Part shown: one piece after another, positions 41,640-50,311 of the stretch
How positions within the stretch are numbered: position 1 is the first letter of the stretch
Layout of the letters: each line of letters starts with the position of its first letter
DNA from: Nakamurella sp040546275
GTDB lineage: Bacteria > Actinomycetota > Actinomycetes > Mycobacteriales > Nakamurellaceae
NCBI RefSeq assembly: GCF_040546275.1
Contig: NZ_JBEPNO010000023.1
Coordinates: forward strand, 31,099 to 95,098
Direction: 5' to 3'
Length of the DNA stretch: 64,000 bases
The notes under the pieces: model-generated
The model's database searches: none
The model's input: only the letters and a program-made list of their open reading frames with translations
Told to the model about the DNA's origin: nothing
Program-made: the position numbers and the translations under genes

Positions 41640-42479
41640 TTCGCCATCGATGGCCGGACTGCTGCCCGTGGTGCGACGACTGTGTTCTCCGCAGTGATGG
41701 TCACCTGCAACGGCATCCTCGGCCTTTCCCTGCTGATCGGGGCGATCAGGAAGAAGGTAGCCGTCTTCAACCCCGAGGGCACCGGTGGGGCGCTGGCCGC
41801 CGTTGCCACCCTGGCCACCCTCAGCCTCGTCCTGCCGACCTTCACCCGGAGCCGGTCCGGCCCTGAGTTCTCCGGCTCGCAGCTCGCGTTCGCCGCGGCG
41901 GCATCCCTCGTGCTGTACGGCGTGTTCGTGCTGACCCAGACCGTCCGGCACCGCGACTACTTCCTGCCCGTGACGCAGTCCGGCAGGATCATCACCGAGG
42001 ACGATCACGCCTCGCCTCCGTCGAACCGCGAGGCGCTGACCAGCCTCGGGTGGCTGCTCGCAGCACTGGTCGCGGTGGTGGGTCTGGCGAAGGTCGATTC
42101 GCCGATCATCGAGCAAGGGGTGAAGGCCGCCGGCCTACCGGCCAGTCTCGTCGGCGTCATCATCGCCCTCCTGGTGCTGCTGCCGGAGACGTTGGCGGCC
42201 GTGCGTGCGGTCCGCCGCGACCGGGTGCAGACGAGTCTGAACCTCGCGCTGGGATCGGCGATGGCCAGCATCGGTCTGACGATTCCCGCCATTGCCATCG
42301 CCTCGATCTGGCCGACCGGGCCCCTGACGCTCGGCCTCGGTGCCACCGAGATGGTCCTGCTCGGGCTGACCATCGCGGTCGGCGTCCTGACGGTGGTACC
42401 CGGTCGGGCCACCGTGCTCCAGGGCACCGCGCACCTAGCGATCTTCGGCGGCTTCCTGTTCCTCGCCGTCGTACCCTGA
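41640..42479 (+). pseudogene. N-terminally truncated ChaA-type cation/proton antiporter
   Basis: The frame from about ARGATTVFSAVMVTCNGILGL to the stop matches the C-terminal two-thirds of calcium/sodium-proton antiporters (CaCA): GGALAAVATLATLSLVLPTFT, LLVLLPETLAAVRA and LNLALGSAMASIGLTIPAIA are present. About 100 N-terminal residues with the first membrane helices and the first conserved acidic motif are missing. The preceding DNA lacks those segments in any frame, and no convincing start codon and ribosome site is seen. It lies between the two halves of the carotenoid locus. An intact shorter transporter cannot be fully excluded. Confidence 0.6.
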
Positions 42480-42524
42480 TTGCGTCGTCCGGCCGCGTCC
42501 CGCGCCGTCAGCAGGCGGGATTCG

Positions 42525-44078
42525 TCACGCCAGTAGCTTTCTGAGCCGGGCCATGGCCTTGATCCGACCTCTCATCGGGACCGTCCAGAGGTCGTGACCG
42601 GCGACACCCCATCCGCTCAGCAGGGTATTGGCCGCGATCCAACCGGTGGTCGCGGCCCGTTCCATCAGAGCCACCGGCAGGTCGCAGCGCAGACCGTCGC
42701 CCGCCATCACCACCCGTGGGTCGGGGGTGGTGACCTCCGGCCGATCGATCCAGGGGCTGGCGTCGACCAGCGGGCAGTCGTCGCTGACCAGCCACTGGCT
42801 GGACACGACCTGCGCCGCAGTAGTTTCCGGGTAGACGAGCGACAGCTGGTCGCGGAGTTGGCGCTGCAGGTCGAGGTCATCCCCGTCGTCGGGCAGCGCG
42901 TAGGCGTGCAGCTCGACCACCGATCCGCCATGCCCGGCCGCCCAGCGCGCGGCACCCGCCTCAAAACGTTCCAGCACCGTCACGTTGTCGAGCAATCCGT
43001 AGCCACTGGTGCCCAGGAACGCCGGACGCTCCGCCGCGACCGGACGGTCGAACCACATCCGCCACACCGCAAAGCGTGGTGCATTGCGGGTGGTGGCGAT
43101 CCGTGCGCGCCAGGTCGGGTCGCCCAACCCGGGTGCGGTGCCGACCAGTCGCCGGGTGGTGGCAGGGTCGGTGGCCAGGACGATGGCGTCGGCCCGGATC
43201 CCACCGTCGGCCAGCGTGACGGTGACGACGCCGGGCGTCGACAGATCGATGGCCTCGACCGTCCGTTCGGTGAGGACCTGCACTCCGAGCCCCCGCAGGT
43301 ACTCGCCGAGCGGTGCCCAGAGGGCGGTGTCGTAGTCGTCGGTGGGGACGTCGAACAGCAGTCCCTCTGACGATCCGACGAAGTAGGTGTGGAACATCCC
43401 GACGAGCTCCCCGGCCGAGAATTCGGCCGGGTGGGCGAAGAAGCTCCGGGCGAAGACCTCGAGGGCGAGATGCCTTGCTCCGTCAGGAAAACGAAGCCGG
43501 TCGAGGAACTGGGACGCGCTCTCGCCGTCATACCGGGAGAAGGTGGCCGGGAAGTCGACGTCCAGCAGTTCGAGCGCCGCTCCGATGTCCACCCTGGTCA
43601 GGTCACGCAGCGGGAAGCTGGGGCTGCGGGCCACGAACGCCGCGAGATTGACCGGCGGGGTCCGCGGGATCTTGGCGAAGGAATCGGCGTGCCCGCCGGC
43701 CAGGACCAGTGGGTAGTCGGGCACCGCGGTGAGCCGGTCGAGGGCCGGATCGACGCGCCGCAGCAGACTCCGCAGGTTGTAGTACTGGCGGAAGAAGGCG
43801 TGGAACCCCCGACTCATGGTGAGTGCGTCCTGGGCGTCCTGGCTGTCCGGGCCGTCCGCGACCGGCCACGACCGGACGCGACCACCGAGCTGCCGGTGCT
43901 TCTCCACCAGGATGACCTCGACACCGCGTTCGGCCAGCCCGGCCGCGGCCGCCAGACCGGCGATGCCACCGCCGGCGACCACCACCCTCCTTGCCGGTCC
44001 GACCGGTGTCGCCGTGCCGGTACGGGCGATGTGACGAACGGCGCGTCGGTCGCGCCCCGGTTTCCAGGTCGAGCTCAT
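42525..44078 (-). CDS. crtU: Carotene desaturase/methyltransferase, CrtU type (aromatic carotenoid)
   Basis: 517 aa FAD flavoprotein. VVVAGGGIAGLAAAAGLAERG is the nucleotide loop, and MSRGFHAFFRQYYNLRSLLRR is the signature of CrtU, which turns beta-ionone ends into aromatic (phi) rings as in isorenieratene. ARHLALEVFARSFFAHPAEFS and YFVGSSEGLLFDVP follow, and VMAGDGLRCDLPVALMERA closes the FAD site. ATG at 44078 overlaps the crtYd stop. The product is probably isorenieratene or a derivative, though that is inference from homologues. Confidence 0.88.
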   Translation of the reverse strand: MSSTWKPGRDRRAVRHIARTGTATPVGPARRVVVAGGGIAGLAAAAGLAERGVEVILVEKHRQLGGRVRSWPVADGPDSQDAQDALTMSRGFHAFFRQYYNLRSLLRRVDPALDRLTAVPDYPLVLAGGHADSFAKIPRTPPVNLAAFVARSPSFPLRDLTRVDIGAALELLDVDFPATFSRYDGESASQFLDRLRFPDGARHLALEVFARSFFAHPAEFSAGELVGMFHTYFVGSSEGLLFDVPTDDYDTALWAPLGEYLRGLGVQVLTERTVEAIDLSTPGVVTVTLADGGIRADAIVLATDPATTRRLVGTAPGLGDPTWRARIATTRNAPRFAVWRMWFDRPVAAERPAFLGTSGYGLLDNVTVLERFEAGAARWAAGHGGSVVELHAYALPDDGDDLDLQRQLRDQLSLVYPETTAAQVVSSQWLVSDDCPLVDASPWIDRPEVTTPDPRVVMAGDGLRCDLPVALMERAATTGWIAANTLLSGWGVAGHDLWTVPMRGRIKAMARLRKLLA

Positions 44079-44485
44079 GTCCGGCGGTCCTGTCCTTGGT
44101 GCGTCATGGGTTCCGTGGTATTTCCCTTCGACGGGGCGGCCTCCGTGGTCGTGGCGCCCGTGGCCGCTGCGGCGCCGCCCGGCCCGCGGCGGGTCTCCAG
44201 CCAGGCCCAGAGCACGAGGGTCAACGTGACGAGCCCGAAGCCGAAGCCCAGGTCCTCGATCGGCGCGTAGGCGAGGCGGATCCCGAGCATCACCCGCGGG
44301 TCGTACTGGACGATGCCGAGCCCGGTCAGCACACCGTTCACGATCAGTTGGAAGAAGACGACGATGGCGTAGGTGGCCCAGAACAGCCTGGTGCGCAGCA
44401 GCCGGGTCCGGAGCACCCAGAGGTCGACGGCGACGGCGACGAGGATCGCGAGCAGCGACCCCCCGGTGTAGCCGTAGTCGATCAC
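44075..44485 (-). CDS. crtYd: Lycopene cyclase subunit CrtYd
   Basis: 136 aa small membrane protein with three to four helices. IRLAYAPIEDLGFGFGLVTLTLVL contains the P-x-E-(D/E)-x2-F pattern shared with CrtYc. The protein forms the second half of a heterodimeric lycopene beta/epsilon cyclase as known from Gram-positive bacteria. The final 35 residues are a hydrophilic Ala/Thr-rich tail. GTG start overlaps the crtYc stop (GTGA); its stop overlaps crtU. Confidence 0.88.
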   Translation of the reverse strand: MIDYGYTGGSLLAILVAVAVDLWVLRTRLLRTRLFWATYAIVVFFQLIVNGVLTGLGIVQYDPRVMLGIRLAYAPIEDLGFGFGLVTLTLVLWAWLETRRGPGGAAAATGATTTEAAPSKGNTTEPMTHQGQDRRT

Positions 44486-44868
44486 GAGCCGTCACCGGTC
44501 GCCCGGGGAGACGAGACGGACGGCGGAGCGCGACGGGCCGCCAGCACAGATCCCCTTGCCCACTCCGGCCGCAGGTGCCGCACTGCTTCGAACGTCAGGA
44601 GACCGCACACCGGGATCACGAGGAAGAACAGCAGTTCCTCGAGGGGCAGCGGTCCGGCGAAGACGCCCGTGAGGTACGAGCGGTCGAAATGCCACCAGCC
44701 CGCCCTGGTGGCCAGGTAGTCCCAGGTGAGGAACACCGCGGCGACCGGGAGGATGGCGACGACAGCCCGCTGCCACCGTCGATAGACCTTGGCGTGCAAC
44801 ACGAATTCCAGCGGGAGGGTGCCGAGCACGCAGGCCAGCAGGACCGCCAGGTAGGCCAGTTCCCGCAT
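44482..44868 (-). CDS. crtYc: Lycopene cyclase subunit CrtYc
   Basis: 128 aa, three membrane helices. PLPLEELLFFLVIPVCGLLTFE carries the P-x-E-E-x3-F motif of CrtYc. Together with CrtYd it cyclises lycopene. GGAGGAG precedes the ATG. First gene of crtYc-crtYd-crtU; the 118-bp region to the right is shared with a divergent GGDEF gene. Confidence 0.9.
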   Translation of the reverse strand: MRELAYLAVLLACVLGTLPLEFVLHAKVYRRWQRAVVAILPVAAVFLTWDYLATRAGWWHFDRSYLTGVFAGPLPLEELLFFLVIPVCGLLTFEAVRHLRPEWARGSVLAARRAPPSVSSPRATGDGS

Positions 44869-44986
44869 CTGTGCATCTCCTCCATCGCCGGGTGGGCCGG
44901 ATCACCCGCCCCGGCCGGTGGGCAGCCCCTTCGAGGGTACCCATCGGAGTCCGCCCGCAACCTGCCGGCGCCGCTAGGCTGGTTCG

Positions 44987-45964
44987 ATGGTCACGTCGAC
45001 CGATGTCGTCGATGTCGCCGGATCCCTGCAGCCGCCGCGCACCTTCGACGTCGCCAGCGCCCAGGTCGTCGACTACCTGACTGAGGTCGTCCCGATGGGT
45101 CTGTGGGCGGTCACCAGGGTGGTCGACGGTCGGCAGATCCTGCTCGTCGCCAACGATCGCGACTACGGTTTCGGGCCGGGCGCGGAGGTTCCGTTCTCCT
45201 ATTCACCCTGTCACGCCATGGTCTCCGGTGCGGCGCCGCAGATTGCGCCGAACGCCATGGCGATTCCGGAGTACCGGGACACTGGCGTCGCGTCGCAGGT
45301 TCGGCTGGGCGCGTACATCGGCACGCCGATCGTGTCCCCGGAAGGCCAGCTGTTCGGCACGGTCTGCGGTTTCAACCAGGATCCGCTGCCCGAGACGCTG
45401 AAGGCGCACGAACCACTGCTGGCCCTGCTGTCCGGGCTGCTCTCGTCGGTACTGGAGGCGGATCACGCCGCGACCACGGCGCGCCGGAGCCTCGAGGCGG
45501 TGCAGGTCGAGGCCGACACCGACGCGCTGACAGGGCTTCTCAACCGGCGGGGGTGGGACCGGCACCTGGAACGCGAGGAGGGCACCTTCCGCAGATTCGG
45601 CGATCAGGCCAGCGTGGTGGTGATGGATCTGGACGGTCTCAAGGTCATCAACGACACCCGCGGCCATGACGCCGGCGACGCCCACCTCCGCCGGACGGCA
45701 GCTGCTCTGCGTGCTGCCGTCCGGTCGGGAGATGTGCTCGCCCGGCTCGGTGGTGACGAATTCTGGGTCGTCGCGGTCGGTGCCGCCGCCGACGCGATCG
45801 ACCGGGTTCTGCTCCGGATGCGGCACTCGCTGGATTCGGCCGGCATCGCCGGTTCGTTCGGCGCTGCCGCCATCACCGTCACGGATGGTCTCGCGGGTGC
45901 CTGGAAGCGGGCCGACGTCGCCATGTACGACGACAAGCGTTTCAGGCGAGCAGCTCTCGACTGA
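44987..45964 (+). CDS. GAF-GGDEF diguanylate cyclase
   Basis: 325 aa. Residues about 20-165 are a GAF-like sensor (YGFGPGAEVPFSYSPCHAMV, GAYIGTPIVSPEGQLFGTVCGF). A GGDEF domain follows, from TDALTGLLNRRGW to the end, with VMDLDGLKVIND and the intact GGDEF at 255-259. R246-x2-D249 lies five residues before it, so the inhibitory c-di-GMP I-site is present. It should make cyclic di-GMP under feedback control, signalling surface or motility changes. It is divergent from crtYc and has no phosphodiesterase domain. Confidence 0.9.
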   Translation: MVTSTDVVDVAGSLQPPRTFDVASAQVVDYLTEVVPMGLWAVTRVVDGRQILLVANDRDYGFGPGAEVPFSYSPCHAMVSGAAPQIAPNAMAIPEYRDTGVASQVRLGAYIGTPIVSPEGQLFGTVCGFNQDPLPETLKAHEPLLALLSGLLSSVLEADHAATTARRSLEAVQVEADTDALTGLLNRRGWDRHLEREEGTFRRFGDQASVVVMDLDGLKVINDTRGHDAGDAHLRRTAAALRAAVRSGDVLARLGGDEFWVVAVGAAADAIDRVLLRMRHSLDSAGIAGSFGAAAITVTDGLAGAWKRADVAMYDDKRFRRAALD

Positions 45965-46211
45965 CGGACGTCGGGACCGGTGATCCACTTCCCCTGCCGC
46001 GACAGCCCCGAAACATTCCCTGATGAGGCACCGGTCGCGGCCTGGGCGCTGGCCCAGTCGTGGCAGGCGCCCGGTAGGCGGCTGCTGCTCGCCGTCCGGT
46101 GGCGGTGCAGAAGACGAAACCGGCGCTGCAGCGCGCATTGCAGCAGCACTTTTTTCGCGCCAGGAAACCGGGTAGCCGCAGCCCTCGTTGTGCGGTGGCA
46201 TTCTGTCCCTC

Positions 46212-46805
46212 ATGCCGATCACCGAACCAAGGGATGACTTCCAGCGCTATCTGCGCATCGCCCGGGAGGCGCTCGTGTTCAAGCTCGACGGCCTGTCCGA
46301 GTACGGGATCCGGCGGCCGATGACGCCGACCGGCACCAACCTCCTCGGGCTGGTCAAGCACGCCGCCGGCGTCGAGATCGGCTATTTCGGCGGCTCCTTC
46401 GGCCGTCCGTTCGGGGAATCCCTGCCGTGGTTGGACGAGCAGGCCCCGGACAACTCCGACATGTGGGCGACCGCCGACGAATCCCGCGAGGACATCATCG
46501 GCCTCTACCGACGGGTCTGGGTCCACTCGGACCAGACCATCACCTCGAATCCGCTGGACGCCGTCGGACGGGTGCCGTGGTGGGGAGAGCACGGCGACGT
46601 GACCCTGCATCTGTTGTTGCTGCACGTCATCGCCGAGACCAACCGGCATGCCGGCCACGCCGACATCGTGCGGGAGCTCGCGGACGGCGCTGCCGGGTTG
46701 CGCGCGGACAACAGCAACCTCCCGTCCGGCGACGAACTATGGTGGCAGCGCTACCGCGAACAGCTGGAGGCCGTCGCTCTGCAGGTGGGCGACGTGCACC
46801 CCTGA
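46212..46805 (+). CDS. DinB-family (DUF664) protein
   Basis: 197 aa. TNLLGLVKHAAGVEIGYFGGSF and LHLLLLHVIAETNRHAGHADIVRELADG carry the H...H-x3-H arrangement of DinB/YfiT-like metal-binding four-helix proteins (H-A-A, E-x2-R-H-x-G-H). Some relatives are mycothiol- or bacillithiol-dependent enzymes; the substrate here is unknown. It lies 42 bp before a gene for a lipase-like protein, with no overlap. Confidence 0.8.
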   Translation: MPITEPRDDFQRYLRIAREALVFKLDGLSEYGIRRPMTPTGTNLLGLVKHAAGVEIGYFGGSFGRPFGESLPWLDEQAPDNSDMWATADESREDIIGLYRRVWVHSDQTITSNPLDAVGRVPWWGEHGDVTLHLLLLHVIAETNRHAGHADIVRELADGAAGLRADNSNLPSGDELWWQRYREQLEAVALQVGDVHP

Positions 46806-46847
46806 GCGGCGGGAACTGTTCGGCGGTCCGCACGTTGTACCGGGGTC

Positions 46848-47456
46848 ATGACACTTTCCTTCGCCGTCCTCGGCGATTCCATCGCGTACGGCCAGGGCTC
46901 CAGTCGTCCGGCCGACACCGTCGGCGCCCGCCTCACGGCTGAATTGATCGCCTCCGGCAGACCGACGGAACTGCGGGTCTTCGCGGTTCCGCGCGCATGC
47001 AGTGACGCCCTGTCAGGTCAGGTCCGACAGGCCACGGACTGGGGCGCCGACCTCGCCCTCGTCGTCATCGGCGCCAATGACCTGACGCACTTCGTCCCGA
47101 CGGGCCAGGCCGCAGCCGCCCTCGGCGCCGCGGTCCGCGCGCTCCGGGCCGCCGGCGTCAGGGTGGTGGTCAGCCCCGCCCCGGATCTGAGCGTGGTGCC
47201 GTGGGTGCCGCCGCAGATGCGCATCCTGGTCAGTTCGGCCAGTGATCAGCTCCGCCGGGCCCAGACCAGGGCCGCCCAGACCGAGGGCGCCAGGGTCGCT
47301 GATCTGGACGGCGCCACCTCTGCGGCCTTCGCCGCCGACCTCGACCTGTTCAGTGCCGACCGGTTCCATCCCTCGAGTGCCGGGTATGGATTGATCGCGG
47401 CGGCCCTTGCGCCCGCGATTCTCGCTACCGCCGCCGAGGTGTCCTCCGCCAGGTGA
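46848..47456 (+). CDS. SGNH/GDSL-family hydrolase
   Basis: 202 aa. FAVLGDSIAYGQG holds the catalytic Ser block (GDS), VVIGANDLTHF the Asn block, and ADRFHPSSAGYGLIA the Asp-x2-His block, so all catalytic residues of an SGNH esterase or lipase are visible. No signal peptide is seen, so it may be cytoplasmic. Substrate: ester or acyl group, not defined. Confidence 0.85.
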   Translation: MTLSFAVLGDSIAYGQGSSRPADTVGARLTAELIASGRPTELRVFAVPRACSDALSGQVRQATDWGADLALVVIGANDLTHFVPTGQAAAALGAAVRALRAAGVRVVVSPAPDLSVVPWVPPQMRILVSSASDQLRRAQTRAAQTEGARVADLDGATSAAFAADLDLFSADRFHPSSAGYGLIAAALAPAILATAAEVSSAR

Positions 47457-47607
47457 GGTGCCGGTTCTGGCTGGTCAGGGACGTGGGCAGCAGATCAAGT
47501 GAAGCCGTGTGCCGGATCGGTGGCCGTGCTACCTTTTGCGTCAGTCGATCGGATCCGCGCGTTCGGGGGCGTGGACGACGAGCACTTCCAGAGGTGGCCG
47601 TGGTGCC

Positions 47608-48750
47608 GTGCGGGAGCACAGGGTGGTGAGGCACTGCGATTGCGGGTGCGTCAATCACGCTGATGAGCCCTCCCTCGCCAGGGGCAGCACCCTGCTGGGC
47701 CAATTGCACAACTTGTCTGCGCTGGCCAGATCCCTCAGCCAGGTCACGACCCTGGAGCAGTTGCTCGAGGTGGCCGGTGAGGAGATCCGTGCCGGCCTCG
47801 ACTGTTCGACCGTCTCGATCTCCCGGTTGGAGCCCGGTGCCGGCATGTTGCGCACTCTGATCAACGTCGGGGATCTGGGCCCCAGCGAACAACGTTGGCC
47901 CAAGGACGAGGTCTACACGTTGCAGAATTTCCTGAACCTGCAGGGCATCGTCAGCAACCTGCAGATGTGGACGATGACGATCGGCGATCCGGAGGCCGAG
48001 CCGTCGGAGGTGAGACTGCTCGAAGAACTGGGCAAGAAGACCGCGATGGGGGCGCCGCTCATCGTCGACGACACCCTGTGGGGCGAGCTCTACGTCACCT
48101 ACGCCGAGGCGGATTTGTTCGGCGCCGGCGACAAGGCCTACGTCGAGGTCTGCGTGGCGGTTCTCGAGAGCGCAATCACCAAGGTCCTGCAGATCCGCGT
48201 CCTGGAGCGGCTGGCCTTCCGTGATCCCCTGACCGGGCTGGCGAACCGCCGCGCGCTGGACGAAGCGGCCGAGTCGGCCTACGGGCTGCTGGCCGGGAAG
48301 AACATGCTGCGGGTCAGCGTGGTGGCCATCGACCTGAACGGTCTGAAGAACGTCAACGACACCGTCGGCCACGCCGAAGGCGACCGCCTCATCACCAGCG
48401 CGGCCGCCGCCATCCAGAACCAGTTCAACCGACTGCCGGGCAGTCTCACCGCCCGGGTCGGTGGCGACGAGTTCGTCGTGCTGGTGCCCAGCCACAGCAC
48501 CGAGATCGTGGCGGCAGCTGCCGAGGCGGCGGTGGCCAGCATCGCCGATCTCGAGCTGGGCGACGGCGCGTCGTGCGGCATCGCAGTCGCCCAACGCCCC
48601 CACATCGACGAGTCCGTGGCCGCGCTGCTCGCCCGAGCCGACAGCGCCCAGTACGAGTCCAAGCGTTCCGGTGCCCTGGTGATCGTCGAAGCCCCGGCGA
48701 GTCCCCCGCGTGCAGCGGGCACTGGTCATTCGGCCCAGACCGCCAGCTGA
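47608..48750 (+). CDS. GAF-GGDEF diguanylate cyclase, Cys-rich N-terminus
   Basis: 380 aa from a GTG at 47608, supported by GAGGTGG upstream. An N-terminal CDCGCVNH (C10, C12, C14, H17) looks like a small metal-binding knuckle. A GAF domain spans about 38-200. GGDEF is intact at 285-289 (RVGGDEFVVLVP), preceded by LTGLANRRALDEA and AIDLNGLKNVND. The RxxD inhibitory site five residues upstream is absent (LPGS). It would make c-di-GMP without that feedback control. It stands alone and ends before a GC-rich repeat tract. Confidence 0.88.
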   Translation: MREHRVVRHCDCGCVNHADEPSLARGSTLLGQLHNLSALARSLSQVTTLEQLLEVAGEEIRAGLDCSTVSISRLEPGAGMLRTLINVGDLGPSEQRWPKDEVYTLQNFLNLQGIVSNLQMWTMTIGDPEAEPSEVRLLEELGKKTAMGAPLIVDDTLWGELYVTYAEADLFGAGDKAYVEVCVAVLESAITKVLQIRVLERLAFRDPLTGLANRRALDEAAESAYGLLAGKNMLRVSVVAIDLNGLKNVNDTVGHAEGDRLITSAAAAIQNQFNRLPGSLTARVGGDEFVVLVPSHSTEIVAAAAEAAVASIADLELGDGASCGIAVAQRPHIDESVAALLARADSAQYESKRSGALVIVEAPASPPRAAGTGHSAQTAS

Positions 48751-48860
48751 TCCGGCCGCACGGAGCCGGGACCCACCCCAGATCGACATCCACCCCGAGA
48801 CGGTCCACCGATTCGGGCCTCTCCGTTCGGCGGCGGCGCCCGATCCGGTCAGGCGTTCTC

Positions 48861-48957
48861 GGCGGCTGCGGCTGCGGCTGCGTTCGCGGCAGCGGCGGCG
48901 GCTGCGGCTGCGGCGGCGGCTGCGGCTGCGGCTGCGGCTGCGGCTGCGGCTGCGGCG
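48861..48957. repeat. GGCTGC hexanucleotide tract
   Basis: About 97 bp dominated by GGCTGC and GGCGGC units, broken by a few changes near 48880. No gene; between the diguanylate cyclase and the convergent lipoprotein. Confidence 0.9.
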
Positions 48958-48963
48958 GATCGA

Positions 48964-49016
48964 GCGGGGAGCAAAAGTCCCATTTGTGTCCGGAATGTCG
49001 GAATTATGCTCCCCGC
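48964..49016. other. Long-spaced inverted repeat in an AT-richer island
   Basis: 10-bp arms GCGGGGAGCA (48964-48973) and TGCTCCCCGC (49007-49016) flank a 33-nt less GC-rich spacer. It may act as a terminator for the convergent genes on either side, although the loop is large. Confidence 0.4.
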
Positions 49017-49023
49017 AACTCTG

Positions 49024-49130
49024 GGTGGGTGGCGGGTGGCGGGTGGCGGGATGGCGGGTGGCGGGTGGCGGGTGGGGGATGGCGGATAGCGGTGGGGGGG
49101 TGGGGTGTGGGGGTGCCGGGGCGGGTGCGG
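49024..49130. repeat. GGGTGGC minisatellite with G-quadruplex potential
   Basis: Tandem 7-8-bp units such as GGGTGGC, eroding to GGGGTG units. Runs of at least three G are separated by 1-4 nt, so the plus strand can form G-quadruplexes. It abuts the stop of the convergent lipoprotein gene. Confidence 0.85.
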
Positions 49131-49133
49131 GGC

Positions 49134-50192
49134 TCAGCCCAGGGCGACGGTGACGGAGAGGTTGATGCCGCGAATGTTGACGAAATCGAACCCGCTGAAC
49201 TTGCCGCCGGAGAACCCGAGACCCGCGAGAGCCTTTCCGTCCGCTCCTTTCTCGTAGCTCTGGTGGTTGACGGCGTAGCCGGCCTTGGGCAGCGCCAGCA
49301 GGAAGAAGTTGTAGGCCGCGTCGGGTTCGGTATCGGTGGTCGTGCACACCAGGTTGCCCACGGTGTCCTTCGCAGTGTGGGACCCGCTGCAGTCGGCGCC
49401 CCGGGGCAGCGGTACGTCGGTGCCCGGCATCACCCCGCCCACGGCGGCCGGCGCCACCGTCGGTCCGGACGCCGTCACCACAGCGGCCGATCCGGTGGGG
49501 AGCGGCGCCGTCATGGTAGGTGAGGTGTTGCCGCTGCCGAAGATCCGGTTGCAGAGCAGGCCGTACTGGGCGGCGATGGCCGAAGCGGCGGAGTCCGGGA
49601 TGTTCTGCACGTCCGGCAGGTCCTTCTTGCCGGCCAACTCCTTCCAGCCGAGGCTCGTGACCCCGCACCAGACGGCATGGGCCCCCGTCCCTTTGATGGC
49701 GAACATGTCGGGGTTCCCGGCGAGGTGCCCGGCGTGGTCCCCGATGCCGGAGATCAGCTCGGGGTGACCGGTCTCGGTGGCCAGATTCCACCGGTCCTGA
49801 CCGTCCTGACCGACCACCACCAGCATGTCCATGCTGGTGGACAGCCCGCCGCCGTCGGCCGCCGCCCACTCGCAACCGAGCGTGGAGTCGGACTTGATCG
49901 GCGAGGGCAGAGAGGTGGCGACCGGCACGGTGAAGAACGGCTGCAGGTCGGCCTTGGTCAACGCCCGGCAGGGGTCGATGGCAGGTCTGGCCGGACCGGT
50001 GTCCGGCGCGGTCGAGGTGTCCGCTTCGGATGCGGGACCCGCGGCGGACTGGGCGGCGATCGCCGACACGACCACCGCGGGCAGCGACGGAGCCCCGAGC
50101 CCGGTGGTCGGAGCTGAGGTCGAGGAGCAGGCAACGAGGCAGAGCGCGGTGGCCGCGATCAGGAGGCCGGCGGTGAGACGAGGTGGAGTCAT
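49134..50192 (-). CDS. Lipoprotein of unknown function (DUF3558-like)
   Basis: 352 aa. The signal ends in the lipobox LVAC (MTPPRLTAGLLIAATALCLV then C), so it is probably an outer-leaflet lipoprotein. A Ser/Ala/Pro linker precedes the first domain (DPCRALTKADLQPFF, LGCEWAAADGGG), where the DPC...LGCEW spacing resembles the DUF3558 fold of actinobacterial surface lipoproteins. The second half (DCSGSHTAKDTVGNLVCTT, GADGKALAGLGFSGGKFSGFDFVNI) is unassigned. No enzyme motif. Starts divergently from nothing; next gene is on the same strand with 119 bp between. Confidence 0.65.
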   Translation of the reverse strand: MTPPRLTAGLLIAATALCLVACSSTSAPTTGLGAPSLPAVVVSAIAAQSAAGPASEADTSTAPDTGPARPAIDPCRALTKADLQPFFTVPVATSLPSPIKSDSTLGCEWAAADGGGLSTSMDMLVVVGQDGQDRWNLATETGHPELISGIGDHAGHLAGNPDMFAIKGTGAHAVWCGVTSLGWKELAGKKDLPDVQNIPDSAASAIAAQYGLLCNRIFGSGNTSPTMTAPLPTGSAAVVTASGPTVAPAAVGGVMPGTDVPLPRGADCSGSHTAKDTVGNLVCTTTDTEPDAAYNFFLLALPKAGYAVNHQSYEKGADGKALAGLGFSGGKFSGFDFVNIRGINLSVTVALG

Positions 50193-50311
50193 GACCTCAT
50201 CCGACTCAGCCGCCGTAACGTCTGAGTAACAGGGCTATCCGGACGGTCAGAGCCGTGAGGCCGGTGTAGGCGGACCAACCCGACCCGGTCGGTCGGGGCG
50301 GCCGCGTGGGG

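Noticed and set aside
46099..46323. Small plus-strand frame before the DinB-like gene
   Set aside because: Overlaps the DinB start in another frame, no ribosome site and no recognised motif.
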